A stretch of DNA of 64,000 nucleotides from Nilaparvata lugens (GCF_014356525.2 NC_052507.1:46237992-46301991); one strand, 5' to 3'; counted from the stretch's first letter, positions 21,319 to 32,620 are shown. The notes: generated from the sequence alone by a model not told the origin. A program made the numbers and translations.

Positions 21319-23975
21319 ATGGAAGGTAGATTTAGAATAATGACATGGAACGCCAACGGTCTATTACAGCATAAAGATGATCTAGTGGCAATTCTAATTG
21401 AACAAAAAATTGATGTTTGCCTAATTTCAGAAACACATTTCACAAAGCAATCATATTTAAAAATGAGAGGTTACAAAATATATCATGCAGTACATCCCCA
21501 GAACAGTGCTCGTGGAGGAAGTGCGGTGATGGTTAAAGAAGAATTAATTCATCATGAGTATAAGAAAATAGAATTGCAAGAGTTCCAGTCGATTTCTGTA
21601 AAAGTGAAACTTACATGCCATTCGAGTGGAATGATAACGATCATAGCTGTCTACTGCCCTCCTCGATTCAGCTTAAAGAAACCAGATTACAGTGATTTTT
21701 TAAGAAATTTCACGGGAAAATTCATCATCGGTGGAGACTTCAACTCGAAAAATACTAGATGGGGCTCGAGACTAACCACAACCAAAGGGAAGGAGTTACA
21801 ACTGGCCGTTGATGAATACAACTGCGAAGTACATTCGACAAGGAAGCCAACTTACTGGCCAACAGATAGAGCTAAGATCCCAGACCTGTTAGACTTTATC
21901 ACAAAGTACATATCACCCAACACTATAGAGGTTGAGGAAGAATTTGATCTTAACTCCGATCATTCACCAATTGTCCTTACAATCCATAGCTCTGCTGTGA
22001 AAAAACCCGGAGCACCACAACTAATAAATAAATATACAGACATAGAATCATTAAAGCACATGATAGAAAATAAAATTGATTTAGACACATCTCTACAAAC
22101 GACTGAAGAGCTGGAAAATGAAGTACAAGAGTTTGTAACGAACATTCAACAATCTGCATGGGAAAACACTCCCCCACTTCAGGGTAATATTAAAGGTAAT
22201 TTCTACCCCAAGTAGTAAGAGAGCTGATAGCAGAAAGAATAAGAACTAGAAGAATCTGGCAAACGACAAGATATCCAAGAAGTAAAATAGAACTGAATAG
22301 AATTACACAGAACTTGAGAGGAGCAATACATGAAATAAAACAGCAAGAGATTAACACTTACTTGGAGGAACTAAGTAATGAGGCCAGTACCAACTACTCA
22401 CTATGGAGAGCGACAAAGAAAATAAAGAGACCAGTGGAACAAGTGGCACCAATAAGAAAAGAAGATGGAACATGGGCTCACAGCAGTAAGGAAGAAGTGG
22501 TTTCTTGAGAAAACATTTACTCCTCATGATGATAGAGTGCTCAATGATGGAATTAATGTAATCATACAGCCAAGACTTTTGGATAATATCCCTCCAACAT
22601 CGCCAAGAGAAGTAAAAAAAGAAATAAATAATATGTCAAAGAAGAAATCACCCGGATATGACCTCATAACAGGAGAAATACTTCAACATCTTCCTAGAAA
22701 AGCAATTGTGAAATTGAGTCATATTTTCAATGCCGCTTCCGTTTAAAGTACATGCCAAGTTTATGGAAAGTAGCCGAAGTTATAATGCTACCTTATCCCG
22801 GAAAGTCACTAAATGAAGTAACCTCTTATAGACCAATATCACTCTTACCGGTACTATCAAAACTTTTTGAAAGATTACTGTTGGCAAGATTAAAACCAAT
22901 TCTACAGCATAAACAACTTATACCTCCTTACCAGTTTGGGTTCCGTAGTAAACATTCAACAATTGATCAAGTACATAGACTAACAGATGTAATAGAAAGA
23001 TACCTTGAGGAGAAAAAAGTGTGTTCTACTGTCTTCTTAAATATTGTCCAAGCTTTCGACAAGGTTTGGCATGAAGGCTTGTGCCATGAATTAGAACAAG
23101 TCCTACCATCAGCATATAGCCAATTATTGGAGTCTTACCTGGACGAGAGATATTTCAGAGTGAAGCTGGATGATGAATATTCTACACTAAGGCAAATTAA
23201 AGCTGGTGTACCCCAAGGAAGTGTACTAGGACCAGTTTTGTATACACTGTACACTAGTGACATTCCAAAGCCAGCAGGAGTCACTATAGCTACATTTGCA
23301 GATGATACTGCTATTCTCTCAGTCGCAGAAGATATTGAGGAATCTACAGAAAAGCTACAAAGAGCAGTTAATGAAGTAAACACATGGACAAATCATCGGC
23401 TAATTAAACTAAATGATACCAAGTCTGTACATGTGATTTTTACTAATAAAAGAATTCAATATATTCCAGTATATATAAATGAGAAAGTCATTCCACATGC
23501 TAATACTGCCAAATATTTGGGTATGACGCTGGATGTCAAGCTCAAATGGAAAGCACACGTCAAAAAGAAAAGGGAAGAACTAGGAATTAAATTCAAAAAG
23601 ATGTATTGGTTGCTGGGAAGAGGATCCAGGCTGTCCATATACAACAAGATTCTACTATATAAACAGCTACTGAAACTAGTATGGACTTATGGCATTCAAC
23701 TTTGGGGCTGAACTAAACCATCCAATGTACAAATTATCCAACGATTTCAAAATAAGGTACTAAGAAATATTGTTGACGCTCCTTGGTACATCAGAAACGC
23801 TGATCTTCATCGCGACCTTCAATTGGAGACAGTCACGAAAGTTATTGAGCACTTTGCGGCCAAGCATGAAGAGAGACTCCACCAGCACGACAATATAGAG
23901 GCAATCCAGCTGCTTGATGTTGACAATCTGGTCAGGAGGCTCAAAAGAACAAAACCGCATGAGTTAGTGAAGTGA
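21319..23975 (+). pseudogene. Jockey LINE ORF2 (endonuclease and reverse transcriptase), broken
   Basis: The apurinic-type endonuclease is at 21319-22215: MTWNANGLLQHKDDL, the catalytic Glu in CLISETHF, IIGGDFNSKNTRWGS and the terminal SDHSPIVLTI box. After frameshifts near 22200 and 22500 the reverse transcriptase runs from about 22580 to 23711, with SPGYDLITGEIL, YRPISLLPVLSKLFE, PYQFGFRSKHSTIDQ, VPQGSVLGPVLYTLY and the catalytic FADDTAIL. A TGA at 23709-23711 takes the place of the Cys expected after IQLWG. Beyond it the C-terminal domain continues to TGA at 23973-23975. In this copy the AFDKVWH box is preceded by NIVQ where D-x-x-x is usual (FLNIVQAFDKVW), a further sign of decay. Confidence 0.85.
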
Positions 23976-24178
23976 AATTTGTGTTGTGAATTGATGGCTT
24001 GAAGCTGGTGTTAGTGATAGTGAAATGTTCATCCCTTCAAACCAAACAAATATTATTGGCCTACTAACTTGATTGTATGAAACTATTTTATAAGATACAA
24101 ACTAGACTAATTAATTGTAGTCAAAAACTAGACAAACTGAATCATAGGATGAGGTTTGAAAAAGTCCATTTAGTAAAA

Positions 24179-24644
24179 TTATCAAACTTTGCATAATCCT
24201 ATATAAACAAAGAGACTCAAGTTGAAGAAAGGTTTCATTATTGTCTCTAAATTATTTTTCCAATATTGTTATATCTATTATTTAATAATATTATGTCAAT
24301 ATCTAATTATGATGCACAATTTATTTCAACAGTAAAATTTATTAAATGGGTAATTTTTGAAAATTTGAAGACAAAATCAACAATTTGTGATGTTTTTATG
24401 AATAAATTGATTTGACAAGGATTTACGTGGATTAATTTGTTGATTGTAAAATAGTAACCATCAATATTTATTATTGCAGTACGATAATATTTATGATCTT
24501 TTGAGTGTCTTATAATAATTGCAATGAGCATGTCTCATTTATGGAAGATTCAATGTAATAAAAAAATCACAAACTGATATCGCGAAAGCCATTCAAGATT
24601 TTAAACTATGAAAAAATCGATTTTGAACGCGAGCTCAACCTAGT
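24179..24644. repeat. 460-bp direct repeat, right copy
   Basis: This is the second copy of the sequence at 18760-19219, in the same orientation, beginning about 200 bp after the ORF2 stop. It could be the 3' UTR of the LINE, in which case the left copy would be the tail of an upstream tandem element. Alternatively, both could be copies of host or other repeat sequence. Confidence 0.9.
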
Positions 24645-24716
24645 TTACAAGAATAGCTTAGTTAATTTTGAAACGATTTGAGATATTGATGTGCGGTTTT
24701 CGCCATTTATTTTCTC

Positions 24717-25020
24717 TTGAATTTCTGTATCGAAATCATGTATCACATGACAACCTTCCAGAATCCAGGATCATCAGAGCTTTGTTCTAATGTTGAGAAA
24801 GCTGTCCAGATATGGTGTAGGCTACAGGGACAGGCATGGAACATGTTGGAGAGTTATCTGGAGAACCGGCGTCAGGTTTTTAGTATTATGGGTACTATAA
24901 TTCAGAGGAGAAAGCAGTGCCATGCGGAGTCTCCCAGGGTTCAGTGTTGGGTGCCGTACTGTCCCTCATTATTATAAACGACCTTGTTTTGGAGTTTGCT
25001 GTGTGCTGATGACACTATAG
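24717..25020 (+). pseudogene. LINE reverse transcriptase fragment
   Basis: Two frames hold recognisable pieces: AWNMLESYLENRRQVF, then GVSQGSVLGAV with LIIINDL, and CADDT at the end (25003-25017). These are consecutive boxes of a non-LTR reverse transcriptase. The fragment stops just after the ADD box. Confidence 0.75.
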
Positions 25021-25900
25021 AATAAATAGAATAGAATATTTATTTCGCCAAAATACAAGATGCATAAGACAAATGTAAATTACAATAAATCTTAATGTTT
25101 TGGAACAGCCAGCAAAGTCAGACTTGTTCGCTAGCTGTGAGTTCGTAAAGAGACCAATACAAAGTACAAAAATACTGAACATGAAAAACTACAAGAAGAA
25201 TAGATAAATTAAAATAAAAAGTAGCCTACTAATAGTATTTCTAAGAAATAATACAATGATAAAAAATGAAGTAATTTCGGATTAACATTATATCCACTAG
25301 GTGAACCAAAAACAAATCAAATACAAGCATTCTTCTGAATGAAAATGAATAAAGAAAAATATTATAAAATAAATTAATTAAACAGAATAACATAATATAT
25401 CTTTCTGAGTAATAAAACAAATGACGATACTTTTCTACCATTTAGTGCTCACCAAAATCCCAGTACTTATAATCAATTTTCAAAAATAATATAAAAGATT
25501 GAAAGACATTTAAAACTCAAACGAAACATCAATTTATTGATTTATTTAAAATTTAGGTATTGAAGCATATATATTCTGCTGAACCCATAACGTAAATTTA
25601 TTTCCCTGATAAAGTGCATTAGTAATCTTTGAATTCATGAATTTTGTTTGAAAATGTATTGCAAAGATAGGAGAATTGGTGTCTGCAAAGTACCAATTTT
25701 ACCAAGTTGATATTGAAATTATTTGATGCCCCTGGTCGTGTTTGATATAATGGTATTTTCCTAATCTCTAGATTACTTCTATTTTTATTCAAGTGCAAAA
25801 CAATAAATTCTCGTTACATCTAAGTGTGGGTACGTTTAGTTCTTCAAATGGTTTCTTGCTTGGGTATCTTCTTGGTTTACCCAGTACTGTAAACAGTAGT
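25021..25900. other. AT-rich stretch with a probable retroelement 3' end
   Basis: The segment starting TTTATTTCGCCAAAATACAA at 25040 looks like a minus-strand LINE or SINE 3' end abutting the reverse transcriptase fragment. The remainder is AT-rich with no gene that I can support. Confidence 0.35.
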
Positions 25901-25953
25901 CAATAAAATTTTCACATTACAAAAATTGTATTTGTAATGTGAAAATTTTATTG
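25901..25953. repeat. Perfect 23-bp inverted repeat, 7-bp loop
   Basis: The arm at 25901-25923 (from CAATAAAATTTTCACATTAC onward) is perfectly complementary to 25931-25953. It would form a strong hairpin. AT-rich surroundings give no other clue. Confidence 0.9.
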
Positions 25954-26149
25954 AAGTGACAATCATATGCACCACCTCAAGCTTCAATCGCATATTAAAA
26001 CAGCGAGTGGGCATACACTAAATAAATTGATCTTTCAACATCAAGGTCTTTCAATAATGTTTTATTTTTTAGAAGCTATAAATGAGAAATTTTAGTTTAG
26101 AAGATAGGTAATTCAAATTAGAATCCCATTTTGAATGCGTATCCACCAT
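25954..26149. other. No gene seen
   Basis: Short AT-rich interval with nothing I can name. Confidence 0.4.
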
Positions 26150-26800
26150 CACTCACAAATATTTTATGGAATTAACTTTTTCAATTTGTTGGCACAAACA
26201 GTTCAACCCAGTATCTAAGCAGTGAGGAAGGATCCGTGTGCATTTCCAATTGCAATGAATAATCTGGTTGACCTGCTGGTGTCGGAGAAAAGATTTTTTC
26301 AAGTTGATAGTTAGAATATGATTATCCAACCAATTCTTCATAATTTTAAGCCTTCTTTTGCAAATTCGTAGACTTGGAGCCAGGATTCACCCGAGAACAC
26401 TAGTGCTGTATCATCAGGCTCCGTGAATTTTTAGTGCACAAGTCCGAAAAAAATTGACAATAAACAAGGAATTTAGTGTCTGCAGAATATCCAAAAATTT
26501 AATTTTGTACAAGCATCGTTACACGCATATGAAGTTGCGGTCAAGGTAATTTTTCAATGCTAATTTCCCTATGCTGGAAGTGTGAATTTGTAGTTCACAT
26601 GTCAGAAAAAATTGACAATAAACTAAGAAACTAAAAATAAAAACGGTGCTTGTACAAAATTTAATTTTTGGATATTCTGCAGACACTAAATTTGTAGTTT
26701 ATCAATTTTTTTCGGACTTGTGCACTACAAGTTCACGGAGCCCTATCATCAATAGTTAATGAAATATGGGTACAGTTGGTTAGTTGGTTAGTCTTTACTG
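26150..26800 (-). pseudogene. LINE reverse transcriptase fragment split by a MITE
   Basis: On the minus strand, reading from about 26800: HISLTIDD (26752 side), then, after the MITE, DDTALVFSGESW, VYEFAKEGLKIMKNWLDNHI and LTINLKKS, and later QQIEKVNSIKYL. This is the region around and after the catalytic ADD box, with the Ala of FADD replaced. It resembles the LINE at 58505-60130, which has ADDTALVFSGVSWGDVY at the same place. The MITE at 26417-26743 sits exactly in the DDTA codons. Confidence 0.75.
26417..26743. mobile_element. hAT-like foldback MITE with 8-bp target duplication
   Basis: GGCTCCGTGAA at the left end pairs with TTCACGGAGCC at the right, and arms of about 105 bp continue through GTGCACAAGTCCGAAAAA and TCTGCAGAATATCC. 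TATCATCA is present immediately outside both ends (26409-26416 and 26744-26751), an 8-bp duplication of the length made by hAT transposases. Removing the element restores the reverse transcriptase reading around the DDTA codons. Confidence 0.85.
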
Positions 26801-27016
26801 GTTGGTTGTGGAAATTGACCTCATGAAGCCAAAAGCAAAGCCCATAACAATTTCCAGAAGACAAAAGAATGGCTTCTGGCCAACAGACTGAATTTGCTGC
26901 TTGAAGGTTGAAGGTAAAATACAGGAGCTGATGTGCACTCTTGCTAGCCAGCATTCGTAGCGAACAGACGTATTTCGATACAGCTCTGCTATCTTGTTTA
27001 GATAAACCGTTACAGT

Positions 27017-27843
27017 ATGATCGCAGTTGATGAATACCGGGCGTGCATAGGGCTATTTACAGTTTCACTAGTGATTCGTAATAAAAATTCGATAGTGCCA
27101 TACAGAATAAACGCAAATGGATTTAGTAAAATGTTCGCGACAGGTGTTATTTTAATGTTATTACTGATAGGAGAAATCGAACAAAACCCAGGACCATCAG
27201 ACACAGTGCACAGTATGGAGGATATAAGTGAGAAACTGGATCGCATGGAACAGCTTCTGAAACATATACCAAACATAAATACCTTATTAACACTGCTACA
27301 ACAGGGGCTTCCTGGAATGACGACTGAAATTGAAGGCTTGAAAGAGGCATGCCGCAAACTAAAGGAAGACAACGAACATCTCAAGTGGACCGTCTTGAAG
27401 GCTTTTCCCGTCGCTCCAACCTCATATTTTTCGGAATAAAAGAGAAACGAGGCGAAACTTGGGACGATAGCGAGGGCTTCATCAGACAGATTGTCAATCA
27501 GGAAATGCGGATTGATCTGGACGCAAATGACGTTGAACGAGCGCACCGACTGGGCAAACGACGTAACACTAATCGACCCATCATTGTCAAATTCCTAAAC
27601 TACAAAAAGAAGATGGAGGTTCTCAGAGCTGGCCCACGACTAAGGGGCTCGCTAATTAGGGTGAAAGAAGACTACACTCACCGAATAAAATGTGTTCGAG
27701 AAGAATTGAAATCCTATATGTTCTCGGCTCGAAAGGAAGGTCATTTTGCGGAGTTGCGCTATAACAAACTTGTAGTAAACGGTCGTAGTTATACGCTAGA
27801 GGATTTGAAAAATCAACTTCAAGTCATAATTCGCCCAGAATAG
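27017..27843 (+). pseudogene. LINE ORF1 with 2A-like peptide and RRM-type domain, one frameshift
   Basis: From Met at 27017 the protein has a hydrophobic stretch (residues about 40-51, FATGVILMLLLI), then GEIEQNPGP at residues 52-60 (27170-27196), which matches the 2A ribosome-skipping consensus except for Glu in place of the usual Asp. A coiled-coil-like segment follows (IEGLKEACRKLKEDNEHLK). A frameshift near 27390 moves the reading into the frame ending at 27843, which contains RRSNLIFFGIKEKRGETWDD, DANDVERAHRLGKRR and RPIIVKFLNYKKK, typical of the RRM-like and C-terminal domains of L1-type ORF1 proteins. In known cases 2A releases the upstream peptide during translation; here that is inferred from the motif only. 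Confidence 0.8.
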
Positions 27844-27849
27844 AACAAG

Positions 27850-28417
27850 AAAAAACTACAACAAATGTCGATTTGCACTTACCACCTAAGGCTGTTCAAT
27901 CAGAAGATAGTAGGGCAGCCGTGCAAGAACAACAGCCGGAGAGTCCAACACAGCACTGGAGGGAGCAGAGGGGCAGCCAGGGCAGCAGCGACCGCAGCCA
28001 CAACAAAAAAAACAGACTTGAAAGCGTGAAGCGACTTGTGAATGAGTGGAATCGCGCAAGTAGCGGCGGTCCGATCGACTATGGTGCTATTCAACGCGAG
28101 GAGAGTGTGTTCACGGAGGCAACCGCATCTGGCAGAAAAAAGGCAGGCAGAAACCAATTCAAGAAAGGTGACATACGCGGCTGGATGGCTCATGGTGCGA
28201 TGACCAGGAGTAGGACCAGAGATAGACGTTCAAATAGTAACACGGTATAGGATGAGGCCCAAGCAGATATAAATCAAGATAACGGTTTATCGCATGCGCG
28301 AGGAGGTGAGTTAAACCAAAACCAAACTTCAAATTTCAAGAACTCTAGTCGGATTGATAAGGGGGCAATAGGACTAAGTGCAACTGGACTAAGTCATAGT
28401 GATAGTCTTTTAAAATA
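27850..28417 (+). other. Region between ORF1 and ORF2 of the LINE
   Basis: One frame (27873-28250) is open, rich in Gln, Ser and Arg, and ends in a basic tail (TRSRTRDRRSNS). It may be the C-terminal extension of ORF1 after a frameshift or a stop at 27841. A further AT-richer spacer of about 170 bp precedes ORF2. Confidence 0.4.
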
Positions 28418-31400
28418 ATGTTTTGGAATTGCCATGGTATATCTAACTATTTTAATTAATCTAGATTCAGAACAAAAAGATTCACTGGACCAATTCTCAA
28501 TTATAGTTTGTATGTGTGAGACATGGATGCAGTGTGAGGGTGACTCTTTAAGTATTAACGGATTCAAATGTTTATCAGAGAAAGCAGTTAGAACAGCTGA
28601 TAGAGGAAGAGCTAGTGGTGATTTATTAATGTTAATAAAAGATGAATTGATAGTAGATGTGATGGAATCCAAGAAGGAATTGATATTTGCTAGCGTTAAG
28701 GTAAACAGAGAGAAATTTTTATTATTGCAGTTATATTTTACACCAGATAAGATGAAAGAATGTCTCGATTCTCTTTCAGAATTATTCGAAAAGTGGGAAG
28801 CGTTGTTGATGAATAGCAAAGTCATAGTGGGGGGTGATTTCAATGTAAGAGTGGGAGAACTAAACAATGACGTTTCTTATACTATCGTCGGTTCCTCTTT
28901 ATCAACAGAGAGAGTCTTGCGACAAACTTTTAGGCAGACACAGCCGTAGACTAGTTGAGATAATGAAGAGTAATATGTTCACCCTGATTAACGGTAGATC
29001 GGTCAGCGACAGTCCAGCAAAGTACACGATCCATAATAGTAGAGGTAGTAGTGTAATCGATCTGATATGGGTTAACAGAAACATGATTGGATACATTGGG
29101 GATATGTGGGTGTCTGACTTTGTTCTTACTTCCGACCACCTTCCAATAGTTTTAGATTTACCTCCTTATCAGGCGCATGATGGGCCAATAGAGGGATTGG
29201 AGAAAAAGTTTATAATATGGCGTGAAAACAAAAAAGTAGATTTCCACAATAATAGCACTGTACAACCCGTTAGATTGGAAAGAATTAAATGTAGGCTTTA
29301 TTCTTGATATAATAACAAATACAATATATTCTCAGCAGTTGAAAGTAGTAATATGATAAGAACAAATAATAGTCACTTTCAGTTCAAGAACAAAGTATGG
29401 TATGATATTCAATGTAACAAGAGTAAAAGGAAATTGCTTGCCCTATAATTATAGAAGAACGAAAAATCATAACTTTCAGGCTAGTCTTTTAGAAGAATAT
29501 CTACTGAGGAAAAGAAAATACAAAGATTTGTTAAACCATAAGGAAATCCATATTACGACAAATTAAAAAGAAAACTCACTGAAGTGAAAAGTAGCAAGGA
29601 TTTCTGGGAAGCAGCAAAAATTTTCAGGGGGAAACAAGCAAACAACATAATGATAATAAGATTTCCTTGAAACGTTGGGTAGAATTCCTAACAACAAAAT
29701 ATCGAATTGATAGGAATGATTCTTTAGAGAACGTAAGTCACCTATTTCAAGAATCCCTTCACCCCTTTCTTGATAGAGAATTCGATAAATGCTAATTAAT
29801 GAGAGAACTTAAGATGGCAAAGAATAGAAAAGCTCCAGGGAATGATGGAATAGGTTATGAATTATACACGGCCCTACCCACTGTTTGGATAGATACTCTG
29901 TTGATGTTCTACAATAGAATTTTCTGTGAAGAGATCATTCCTTCTGAATGGACAAAAGTTAAAATGTTCTTCTTGTACAAAAAAGGAGATAGACTGAACC
30001 CGAAGAATTATAGAAGCTTAGCGTTGATCAATAGTACTTTGAAACTATTTACGGGTATGTTGGAGCAGAGATTGACATTATGGGCGGAGAGTGGAAATGT
30101 TCTACCCGAGTGCCAGAATGGATTTCGCAGAAGTCGCGCTTGCTCGGATAACATTTTCACCCTTCAATAATAATAATAATAATAATCAGTTCATTTTCAT
30201 ATCAAGCAAGATTACAAGATTGAAACCGTCAGTTTTCCTAATCTCTAACATTTTTTAAAAGAAACATATACACTATACAGTACAAAGAAAAAGAGAGTTA
30301 AACAGAGAATCTAAAAAATTAAATAAATATGAAGAATGTATTATTAATATGGTAATATTATATAATATACAATATCATATAGTAATATTATTAATATTAT
30401 TAGTCACTAATACTATATATCGGCCTGTCTCCCAAGATCTTTCTTAATTGAGATTTTAATTGGTTGCCTTTCAGGGATTTGATATGCTCTGGCAATTTAT
30501 TGAAAAATATGACCCCTTTAATGAATGGATCATTCTCTGTTAGTTTCTTATTTACCCTTATCCTGTGATAAAATTTAGAGTTTCTAGTGTTCATGCTATG
30601 TACCCGTATGTCACTTGAAGCACTCATATACTGCCAGGTGCATGCAAGGAACAAAAAGCTATATGCTTTATACGTTGATTTTGCTTCTGCGTTTGATTCT
30701 GTACCCTATTCGCTTCTGTGGTATGAGTTAGGAAAGCTGGGGGTCAGTTCAAAGTTATTGAGAATATTAAGTGGTATTCACACTTCGGCCGCGACCATCA
30801 TAGACAAGGGCAGTGAACAATCCGAGCCAATATCGGCCACAAAAGACATTTTGCAGGGGGATTATGTCAGTCTGCTTCTCTTTTCTCTCTATTTACATGA
30901 CATTGATGAATTTTCAGGAAAAAAAAATTAAATGGGATTAGAATGAGCGAAAGGGATGACATTCTCATGCAGCTCTTTGCAGACGATATAGTTATTTTGG
31001 CTGATTGCGAATCTGATTTGAGAAATAAACTGAAATGTCTTGCAGAATATTGCGAGTACAAAAAGCTATCAGTTAATATAGATAAGACAAAAATAGTGCC
31101 TTTCCACAAAAGAGGATTAAAGAGAAATTTATCATTCTGGCTAGGAGGAAGTAAAATAGAAATAGTCAAGCAGTACAATTACTTGGGAGTTATTTTCAGT
31201 AAAGATGGAAAGTTTCGGCAGCATAGCAGATCACTGAATCTAAAGATCAAATCAACTGGAGAATCAGTGATGAATATTCTCAGAAAAGCTAAGTCAAATG
31301 TATGGGATAGTAAGATGAAGCTTTACGATTCTGTCGTTCTACCCGCTTTGATGTACGGCTCGGAAGTATGGGGGTTCCACAACCTTGAAGTATTAGAGAG

Positions 31401-32202
31401 GGCTCAATTACAATTCTTAAAAAAGCTATTCTTTTTGAGCCAATGCACGCCGAGTTGGTGAGTACATTTAGAGACAAATAGAATCAAACTAAACTTTGAT
31501 GTACTTTGTACAGGCCTGAAATTTCTTAGAAGAGTGCTGTCTATGCCTAACAATAGGTACCCTTCTATTTGTTTAAAGACACTGGCAAGCTTGGCAGCAG
31601 ATAAGTCGACGGAGGCAGCTAATACATCAGATAACTGGTTGGTTCAGATAAAAAGACATATAGCTTTGTCCGGGTATCAGTTGGAAATAGCGAATGAGTT
31701 TTCTCTTGATGGGATACTTTTTGACTCTCTGACAGATATTTTGGAGGGGTATGCAGGAGTTCTATTTCTTGAAGATCAAAGATTGGCGTTGGATTCAGCA
31801 ACCTGGCCCCTTTATAGAAAAATTAATCCTCTTTTAAATCTAGGAGAGCTGCTTAGGATGAATATACTATTTGCAAAAACTAGAATTCTAACCCAGCTGC
31901 GACTAGCATCAGACAAGGGAGTATACCTGTTTAAGAATAGAGGAGTTTGGATTAACTCTACTAGAAACTGCCCTAGAGGTAAATACGGGGAATTAGAAAC
32001 TCTAGAACATTTTTTGTTGCGCTGCCCCATGTATAGAGGATGTAGAATTCAATTTCTGAATATATATTGTCGAAATATAGTGAATAATGAGGACAGGTTA
32101 ATGGTATTACTGTCGAATCTGACGGAGGAAAAAATAAACAGAGTTTTCATCTATGTGGTTGAAGCATTAGAAATAAGACAAATGATATGTGATCTTGTTT
32201 GA
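28418..32202 (+). pseudogene. LINE ORF2 (endonuclease and reverse transcriptase), broken
   Basis: The start MFWNCHGI (28418) is the usual first endonuclease box. Later boxes are CETWM, VIVGGDFNVRVGEL, SSVIDLIWVN and LTSDHLPIVLDL (to about 29160). The reverse transcriptase follows with NRKAPGNDGIGYEL, LYKKGDRLNPKNYRSLALIN, NGFRRSRACSDN, YVDFASAFDSV, a mutated DILQGDYVSLLLFSLY and the catalytic LFADDIVILAD. The C-terminal part (31534-32202) ends with a CPRGKYGELETLEHFLLRCP zinc-like motif. Frameshifts occur at about 28900, 29300, 30930 and 31460. A LINE 3' end is inserted at about 30168-30615, between FTLQ and ALIYCQVHARNKKLYALYVD. Confidence 0.85.
30168..30615 (-). mobile_element. Nested LINE 3' end inside the 2A LINE
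   Basis: On the minus strand the segment encodes a LINE C-terminus (HSMNTRNSKFYHRIRVNK, then FNKLPEHIKSLKGNQLKSQL and RKILGDRPIYSISD) followed by a 3' UTR and an ATT-type tail (AATAATAATAATAAT on the plus strand at 30168). It interrupts the host reverse transcriptase, whose reading resumes at about 30619. CTTCAA and CTTGAA near the two edges may be the remains of a target duplication. Confidence 0.75.
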
Positions 32203-32398
32203 GTGTGATCAGAAGCTATTTAATTCTCATAGGAAATATTGTATTATAACCTTTACCATCAAAATTGTGTAATATTGTTGTTTATTGTATATTGATATGT
32301 AGAGAGTTTATTTTTTTACTATGTTTGTTGGCTCAACTCTATTTGTATGATTAATGTGAACAAATAAATTGATTATTATTATTATCATGTGCACTCTT

Positions 32399-32620
32399 AA
32401 TTGAGCTTGTTCAAATGCTCCAGTACTCTCCTGGGCTTCTCTGATGATAACCATCTAAGCTGGAAGCAGCATACAAAGTATGCACAAACCTATCTGGAGT
32501 TATTTACTTATTTTGAAAAATTATAAACAAACTCAGCATTCAGCATCTGTTGATGCTATACCATTCAGTTCTTAATATTCACAGTTACATCCAATATGGC
32601 ATCTTTCTCTTGTTCTATTT
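32399..32620 (+). pseudogene. LINE reverse transcriptase C-terminal fragment
   Basis: In broken frames the plus strand reads SDDNHLSWKQHTKYAQTYLE and then a segment like LLMLYHSVLNIHSYIQYGIF, which correspond to the boxes after the catalytic site (LG-x-x-D-x-x-LSW-x-x-H and LYYSLxxSHLxYGI). It begins at the right copy of the 12-bp duplication, so it was probably already there when the 2A LINE inserted. Confidence 0.65.

Larger units (their letters stand above)
19220..24178 (+). mobile_element. Jockey-clade LINE, near full length but decayed
   Basis: Between the two direct repeats lie a GC-rich 5' leader (19360-19460), an ORF1 with CCHC knuckles, and an ORF2 with endonuclease and reverse transcriptase. 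The order and the motifs (ending in QIIQRFQNKVLRNIV and APWYIRNADLHRDL) are those of Jockey-clade non-LTR retrotransposons. Several frameshifts, a stop at 23709 and an insertion in ORF1 show that it is dead. The 5' boundary near 19220 (ATCAGTCAGCGG) is a plausible element start. Confidence 0.8.
26943..32386 (+). mobile_element. Full-length LINE with L1-like ORF1 and 2A-like motif
   Basis: The element is bounded by a perfect 12-bp duplication, ATGTGCACTCTT, at 26931-26942 and 32387-32398. It has a 5' leader, ORF1, ORF2 and a 3' end closing in a TTATTATTATTA tail. The length of about 5.4 kb includes a nested LINE end at about 30168-30615. The tail and the ORF2 motifs point towards the CR1/L2-type group; the clade was not settled. 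Several frameshifts make this copy inactive. Confidence 0.85.

Noticed and set aside
18760..24644. LTR retrotransposon with 460-bp LTRs
   Set aside because: The enclosed coding sequence is a non-LTR type (endonuclease of the apurinic type and LINE reverse transcriptase, no integrase or protease), and the repeats do not begin TG and end CA.
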